DNA of 35,926 nucleotides from a virus. Location: positions 1-35,926 of the IMG/VR virus record IMGVR_UViG_3300005253_003504; one strand, given 5' to 3'. Positions 32,040 through 35,926 of this stretch are shown in pieces. The first letter of the stretch is position 1, and every line of letters begins with the position of its first letter. A program made the position numbers and the translations under genes. The notes below the pieces were generated by a model. It was not told the DNA's origin, did not search any database, and saw only the letters and a program-made list of their open reading frames with translations.

Positions 32040-33683
32040 TTACCTTACAAAAGTATACAATTCATAAAGCATTTGTCTCGAAGTCATAGGAGCTGTCCTA
32101 ATCTGTTCTTCCAAAAAATCACCCACACGATATTTTTTATTGCCAATAAAACTTCTAGTTACAGAACCCAACTTAATAATATCCTGCTGCTCTTTTTCAA
32201 CTCCTAAGTGAACCCACATTTCATTCTCACCAAACCGATCATAAGCACTCTTAAGGGTATGAAAATAAGTTAAGGGTGTTTCAATTGTATATTTATCTCT
32301 TTGTTCCCAAGCGCGATCTCTAAGATCCGGATTCTTCCAAGGACATGTCTTACGAATATCGTTGAAAAGAGTAAAAGTTCCTTCTCCCTTAAGAGCCATA
32401 GCTCCCATATGTTTAAAACTAGATGCAGCAGATAACTTATCCTCAGAAGTAACTCCATCTACAAACTCTCCAACAACGGATGCACCCATAGATTTCTCAT
32501 AGAGTTCCATTCTCATCATGGAAGTAACCTGTGAAGCAAATACAGGGTTATATAGATTACTTGCCTGAGTATGTCCTTCTCCTGTTATAGGATCCCTAAT
32601 AACTACATACTGTCCAATAGTCTTACCCCAAAGAGCAGCCATAACCAATTTAATATAGTCACCAATCTCAGGATTCTTAATCCTCATAGCATAAAGTTTC
32701 TTTACCAACCGTCTAAAAGGATAAAAACTTTTAGATATAGCTACACCCCAATAGCCATTATGAATTTTCTCAATTGTTCCTACCTCAGGATGTCTCTGTA
32801 GAAACTCAATCTCTGGCATATTAAGCCAAACATTACTAATTCTACCTACAGGATACCAAGAACCCCCCTTATAACCAACAGGAACAGCTATTGGTCCCCT
32901 AACTAATCTTTCATTCAGATGAATATCTGCCATAACAGCAGCATACGAAGCATTCTCAACAGGTTTATCACTTTCAATCCACTCCATATGTAGCGTCGAA
33001 ACTAACTTCGCACAAAGAGCAGGATAAGCAGATATAATATCATAGTCATACACCTCCGATGTGCCGAATATGATCCCTTCCATTCTAGCAGCTCTAAATG
33101 ACTGTAAGAAGGCATCCATAACCTCCCATTCACCCCTAGGCTGATATCTAGAACCCGGTAACTGAGCAGCTACATCCTGTATTGAACTCCCAACAGAACG
33201 AAACTTCATACTGAAAAATTCATTACTCTCAAATACAACATTAGCAAGGTCTAAAGCCAACTCAACTTGCTTTGCCGTCTTTGCTCCCGGGTATAGCGAA
33301 TAGATATTAGAAAAGTGTCCCCACCGGTTACCTTCTCGTACTGAAAAGTGACCGCCCCGCCCTCTAAGTTCAATTGTAATGTTTTTATACCATGCTATTC
33401 CAGCAGTGGCAAGAAATTTTAGAGATACAGGAGGGAGATATTTAAAGATCTTATCAAAATGTCCCTGGTACTCATTACTAACATAAACTTCCTTACCTAA
33501 AAGCCACTGAAAGAACTGTCCAGGTCCAATAGTTGAACCATCAACTAACAAAATGTAGTAGCTAGGACCGTCTTCTACAATCTCTACTCCAACAAATTCA
33601 ACGTCATCATACTTAGGTCGCCTCCCAGGTACAATCACATTCGGCAATTCAGCAGCTTCTAAGACCAAAACTTCTTTATCCAA
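32040..33683 (-). CDS. divergent family B DNA polymerase-like protein
   Basis: 547 residues from a TTG with no clear ribosome site. The palm is recognisable: motif A YDYDIISAYP (212-221, catalytic D215), motif B KLVMAALWG (345-353) and a motif C candidate EFVDGVTSE (406-414). An FRAARME run (196-202) precedes motif A, where protein-primed and related viral polymerases have YxGGRxE. The N-terminal half has an ExoII-like NEYQGHFD (70-77), but ExoI is unclear. Motif C reads DGV where DTD is expected, so the second metal-binding Asp seems absent. At 547 residues it is close to short protein-primed polymerases. It may act in priming or repair, or may have lost catalysis. No terminal protein is visible. 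Confidence 0.68.
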   Translation of the reverse strand: MDKEVLVLEAAELPNVIVPGRRPKYDDVEFVGVEIVEDGPSYYILLVDGSTIGPGQFFQWLLGKEVYVSNEYQGHFDKIFKYLPPVSLKFLATAGIAWYKNITIELRGRGGHFSVREGNRWGHFSNIYSLYPGAKTAKQVELALDLANVVFESNEFFSMKFRSVGSSIQDVAAQLPGSRYQPRGEWEVMDAFLQSFRAARMEGIIFGTSEVYDYDIISAYPALCAKLVSTLHMEWIESDKPVENASYAAVMADIHLNERLVRGPIAVPVGYKGGSWYPVGRISNVWLNMPEIEFLQRHPEVGTIEKIHNGYWGVAISKSFYPFRRLVKKLYAMRIKNPEIGDYIKLVMAALWGKTIGQYVVIRDPITGEGHTQASNLYNPVFASQVTSMMRMELYEKSMGASVVGEFVDGVTSEDKLSAASSFKHMGAMALKGEGTFTLFNDIRKTCPWKNPDLRDRAWEQRDKYTIETPLTYFHTLKSAYDRFGENEMWVHLGVEKEQQDIIKLGSVTRSFIGNKKYRVGDFLEEQIRTAPMTSRQMLYELYTFVR

Positions 33684-33790
33684 TCAAAACCATAAAAGTA
33701 CCAAATAAGTGAAGTAATCCAACCAAATATAAAGCCAAACAAAATAATCAACTCAACAAAAGAAGCTCTGCCAAAACTTAAATCTACCAA
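33659..33790 (-). CDS. possible small membrane peptide
   Basis: 43 residues from a TTG without ribosome site: one long hydrophobic aromatic helix and a KKFWS ending. The same ending occurs in the 50-residue peptide at 34035-34187. It overlaps the polymerase-like gene by 25 bp. Weakly supported. Confidence 0.35.
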   Translation of the reverse strand: MVDLSFGRASFVELIILFGFIFGWITSLIWYFYGFDWIKKFWS

Positions 33791-33793
33791 AAC

Positions 33794-34003
33794 TTACGAC
33801 TCCAAAGGTCTCTCAACCTTTACATCAGCAAGAATCATATACGAATCGAACTGCCGAAAATGGTTCTCACACAAATAAAGCATATAGAAAAACGGTAAAG
33901 GCCCATAACTACCAATATCATCTCTCATCATTATAGTACGCTCAGCATCTTTATCACACAACTCATAAGGTTTACTATCGACTACCACTAAACAGCTCGA
34001 CAT
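33794..34003 (-). CDS. hypothetical small protein
   Basis: 69 residues with possible ligands at C4, C16, C50 and H53 (LCENHF). No clear ribosome site. It is the longest open frame in this stretch and fits the gene spacing. Function unknown. Confidence 0.5.
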   Translation of the reverse strand: MSSCLVVVDSKPYELCDKDAERTIMMRDDIGSYGPLPFFYMLYLCENHFRQFDSYMILADVKVERPLES

Positions 34004-34034
34004 TATACGACCACATCTAATAGTTCAACAGTTT

Positions 34035-34187
34035 CTAGGACCAAAACTTACGTCTCAAATAATTCTTCAGCTGTAACATTCGATAGTATAAAAAAGTCAA
34101 ACCAATCGACCACCAAATAACTACAAGAGTCCACTGGAACCAATTATACCCACCCAGTATCTCACGAATTTCATCAAACAAAAACAT
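34035..34187 (-). CDS. small single-helix membrane peptide
   Basis: 50 residues: an amphipathic start, a helix (WTLVVIWWSIGLTFLYY, about 19-35), and a basic end (LRRKFWS). The ATG overlaps the end of the upstream gene by 14 bp. A holin-like or membrane-modulating role is possible but unproven. Confidence 0.5.
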   Translation of the reverse strand: MFLFDEIREILGGYNWFQWTLVVIWWSIGLTFLYYRMLQLKNYLRRKFWS

Positions 34188-34329
34188 TACCTTCAATTCT
34201 GCGCCGCAAGTTCATAACAAGTTCAGCATGCTTAGCGCAATGAGGTACAACATCAGAAGCCCAGTACTTAGGTGCAGAGACCATACACGTTTTATATGCA
34301 GTACACCCAGGCCAAACACACTTATTCAT
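34174..34329 (-). CDS. small zinc-finger protein
   Basis: 51 residues with CVWPGC, C15 and an HCAKH motif, a likely single metal site, then a basic tail (LRRRIEG). A GTG three codons upstream is an alternative start. It follows the ASCH gene by eight bases. Confidence 0.55.
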   Translation of the reverse strand: MNKCVWPGCTAYKTCMVSAPKYWASDVVPHCAKHAELVMNLRRRIEGNVFV

Positions 34330-34337
34330 TACTCCCA

Positions 34338-34829
34338 CTATAAAATCAACTCCCACGAACAAGGTCCAATATGCAGTGCTAGCTTTGTACATCTACCTGG
34401 CCTAATAGGATCAGTAGATAACCCAATACACAATTCTTCAAGAGTAAAAGAATGAGACATATTATGAACAGATCTACGTCTTCTACACTTTGACTTTGGA
34501 GGATTAATGAACATCTCCCACTTACATGTTGGATCTAAAACAAACTGATGAAGAACTACAACCTTATTAGGTACAAACCCAATAATAAAATGAAGCCCTA
34601 CCCAAGTCTTAACTAATTCTTCTGGAGAACTAAATCCCTCCTGCTTCCAGAAAGAATCTCGCAATACTTGTTCAGTAATCTGAACTATTCCCGTAATCAC
34701 AAAAGTCATTCCAAAAGCAGAGAAATGATCTCCAACCCTACCTATTGCCTTTACACGTGCCGTTGTAGTTTTTACACCTAAAGATAAAGGCTCTTCGAAC
34801 ATTCTCAAAAAAGGAATTTTTACCCTCAC
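34338..34829 (-). CDS. ASCH-domain protein
   Basis: 163 residues from a GTG at 34829 that overlaps the stop of the preceding gene (GTGA), with GGAGAG 11 bases upstream. The first ~80 residues follow the ASCH/PUA-like pattern: EEPLSLGVKTTTARVKAIG, GDHFSAFGMTFVITGIV and EGFSSPEELVKTW. ASCH domains bind RNA or modified nucleotides; some are amidohydrolases. The C-terminal ~80 residues hold Cys pairs and a basic patch (PPKSKCRRRRS). A role tied to the modified base is an attractive guess only. Confidence 0.75.
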   Translation of the reverse strand: MRVKIPFLRMFEEPLSLGVKTTTARVKAIGRVGDHFSAFGMTFVITGIVQITEQVLRDSFWKQEGFSSPEELVKTWVGLHFIIGFVPNKVVVLHQFVLDPTCKWEMFINPPKSKCRRRRSVHNMSHSFTLEELCIGLSTDPIRPGRCTKLALHIGPCSWELIL

Positions 34830-34987
34830 AACTTTACCAACTCTCCAGAACAAATAACCCACAACCACTTATAACCGTCGTAGTCAAGATAATCTTCTGA
34901 CATCGGATGATCGTAGTATTTCTTCCCACAATCGTCACAAATAATGTCGCCACCAGCCCTATAGAACTCAGGATACTCATCAGTCAT
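34826..34987 (-). CDS. small zinc-finger protein
   Basis: 53 residues with CDDCGKKYYDHP, a common zinc-finger-like start in small phage proteins. The ATG overlaps the upstream short frame by 8 bp and the stop overlaps the ASCH start by four (GTGA). It is too short for usual gene callers but well supported by the overlaps. Confidence 0.65.
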   Translation of the reverse strand: MTDEYPEFYRAGGDIICDDCGKKYYDHPMSEDYLDYDGYKWLWVICSGELVKL

Positions 34988-35051
34988 GAATAAAAGGACA
35001 ATCATTAGGTAAACGATACTTTATCCTATGTTCAAAACAATATCCAAACAT
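34980..35051 (-). CDS. possible leader peptide or very small gene
   Basis: 23 residues (MFGYCFEHRIKYRLPNDCPF then IHD) with a perfect AGGAGG eight bases before the ATG. C/H and C/H spacing hints at metal binding. It could serve mainly to couple translation to the next gene. Confidence 0.45.
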   Translation of the reverse strand: MFGYCFEHRIKYRLPNDCPFIHD

Positions 35052-35063
35052 AACAAATACCTC

Positions 35064-35390
35064 CTAAGGAGACGCCAAGGATGCAAGCTCCCAAGGAAGC
35101 TCTTCTCCAGATTCAACTCTAGAAATAATCTCATCATAAGCTAAGTCTCTAGCTTCTTCGTTCCCTTCAGCAGGATCTGCTCCCGCATCTATATATCGCT
35201 GAACTATCTCATCCATTTGCCTAATAATACCCGTACCCCTTTTAGAGTTTACAGGCGTAAATTCTGCCAATATAATAGCAATTTCTCCAGGTAATACACG
35301 ACTATAGATCTCAAACCTACGTTGAATTGTCCTTCTAGAAGGACCAGGTTCTGCATCTCTAAACGTCACCCTGCGCTTCCTTCCTCTCAT
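35064..35390 (-). CDS. hypothetical basic protein
   Basis: 108 residues. A basic N-terminus (RGRKRRVTFRD, PSRRTIQRRF) is followed by an acidic helical half. It overlaps the upstream gene by 32 bp. Function unknown; DNA binding is possible. Confidence 0.6.
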   Translation of the reverse strand: MRGRKRRVTFRDAEPGPSRRTIQRRFEIYSRVLPGEIAIILAEFTPVNSKRGTGIIRQMDEIVQRYIDAGADPAEGNEEARDLAYDEIISRVESGEELPWELASLASP

Positions 35391-35625
35391 TCAATATCCT
35401 ACGGATAAGCTTCTGCTTAGCGTAGTGTCGCGCGAGAGAACGAATAGCAGCCTCAGTCGTTCCTACAGGAATCCAATCTAAATCAATCGGAAATCCATCA
35501 GGATCTTCTTTTATATCAGGATGCAACTGTAGTACCTGACGTGCTAACCTATCGCGTAAATTTCTAGCTTCTCGCCGTTCTTCCGCGATCTTAATCTGCT
35601 CATCCATAGTTTGCGTCTGGGTCAA
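35359..35625 (-). CDS. hypothetical protein
   Basis: 88 residues from a TTG at 35625, chosen because AAGGAG lies six bases upstream; an ATG six codons later lacks such a site. Charged helix (QIKIAEERREARNLRDRLAR), then DGFPIDLDWIPVG and a basic helix. No family recognised. Confidence 0.6.
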   Translation of the reverse strand: MTQTQTMDEQIKIAEERREARNLRDRLARQVLQLHPDIKEDPDGFPIDLDWIPVGTTEAAIRSLARHYAKQKLIRRILNERKEAQGDV

Positions 35626-35926
35626 TTTCCTCTCCTTCATCATTAGAGATATTCCAAAAATAATCTTTATCTCGTTGTATTTCCGCACCTTCAACCATAA
35701 CCCGAGCAATATCCTCCCGTTCAATAGCATTATAATATCTACCGCCACAATCCTTTTCTGGAACGTGTTTTCTAGCAACATCAAGAGCTAGCAACTCAGG
35801 CTTCTCATCTACCCTCTCTTCGGTTACATTTTCCTCTCTAAGAATAGCAAGAGGAATAACACAAGCACATCTAGGGCACTCTACCTGAAATCTTACCGCA
35901 GTTCCCTCCTTTACAGATTCACCCAT
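35600..35926 (-). CDS. hypothetical protein with an N-terminal zinc knuckle
   Basis: 108 residues beginning exactly at the right edge; an earlier start outside the window cannot be excluded. Ligands CPRCAC at about 17-22 and a later single Cys. The C-terminus is acidic (EGEEIDPDANYG). It is the first gene seen of the early-type region. Confidence 0.55.
   Translation of the reverse strand: MGESVKEGTAVRFQVECPRCACVIPLAILREENVTEERVDEKPELLALDVARKHVPEKDCGGRYYNAIEREDIARVMVEGAEIQRDKDYFWNISNDEGEEIDPDANYG

Noticed and set aside
35725-35735. TATAAT-like box inside the first gene
   Set aside because: No -35 element at proper spacing; it is explained by coding sequence.
1-35926. tRNA, rRNA, integrase or insertion sequence
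   Set aside because: I saw no cloverleaf, rRNA stretch, recombinase motif or terminal inverted repeats; a tRNA scan would be needed to exclude tRNAs fully.

Overview
This window looks like about 36 kb of a double-stranded DNA virus of bacteria. Every convincing gene lies on the minus strand, so the genes are transcribed from the right edge (35926) to the left edge (1). They are packed tightly, with many 1-14 nt stop/start overlaps (ATGA, TAATG, GTGA, TTGA). A bacterial host is inferred from three sigma-70-like promoters (about 31052-31080, 22315-22343 and 16668-16697) with perfect TATAAT boxes and 17-18 bp spacers, and from clear Shine-Dalgarno sequences, including ones that pick out TTG and GTG starts. 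The host phylum cannot be fixed. Small Cys-rich proteins, a Sak4/DUF669-like pair and a DpdA2-like enzyme resemble actinobacteriophage gene content, but base composition is only about 40% GC.

Right part (31.7-35.9 kb): small early-type genes of mostly unknown function (zinc-finger proteins, an ASCH-domain protein, short membrane peptides) and a divergent family B DNA polymerase-like protein. Middle part (16.8-31.0 kb): replication, nucleotide metabolism and DNA modification. This holds a Sak4-like NTPase with a putative ssDNA-binding protein, QueC, HPRT, QueE, a macro domain, ThyX, a class II ribonucleotide reductase, GTP cyclohydrolase I (FolE), a Cas4-like nuclease, a DpdA2-like DNA-guanine transglycosylase and a family A DNA polymerase carrying an N-terminal uracil-DNA-glycosylase-like domain. 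FolE, QueE, QueC and DpdA together predict that guanines in the viral DNA are replaced by a 7-deazaguanine such as preQ0. QueD is not seen and would have to come from the host or from outside the window.

Left part (0-16.7 kb): a late module behind its own strong promoter. It starts with a 67-residue, GC-rich, two-transmembrane protein that I suspect is the major virion protein. It continues with a 1523-residue repeat-rich protein, membrane and acidic proteins, a P-loop ATPase of the FtsK/HerA/Zot type, and four or five secreted or membrane-anchored proteins (spike, fibre and adhesin-like). It ends with two family 2 glycosyltransferases and a short GtrA-like flippase that could glycosylate exported proteins.

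I see no terminase, portal, HK97-type capsid, tail tube, tape measure with its usual neighbours, integrase, rRNA, tRNA or CRISPR array. The most interesting reading is therefore a tailless, membrane-containing or filament/spindle-like bacterial virus. It would combine an inovirus- or spindle-virus-like virion module with a large phage-style replication module and two different DNA polymerases. That is an inference: a conventional capsid module could lie outside the window.
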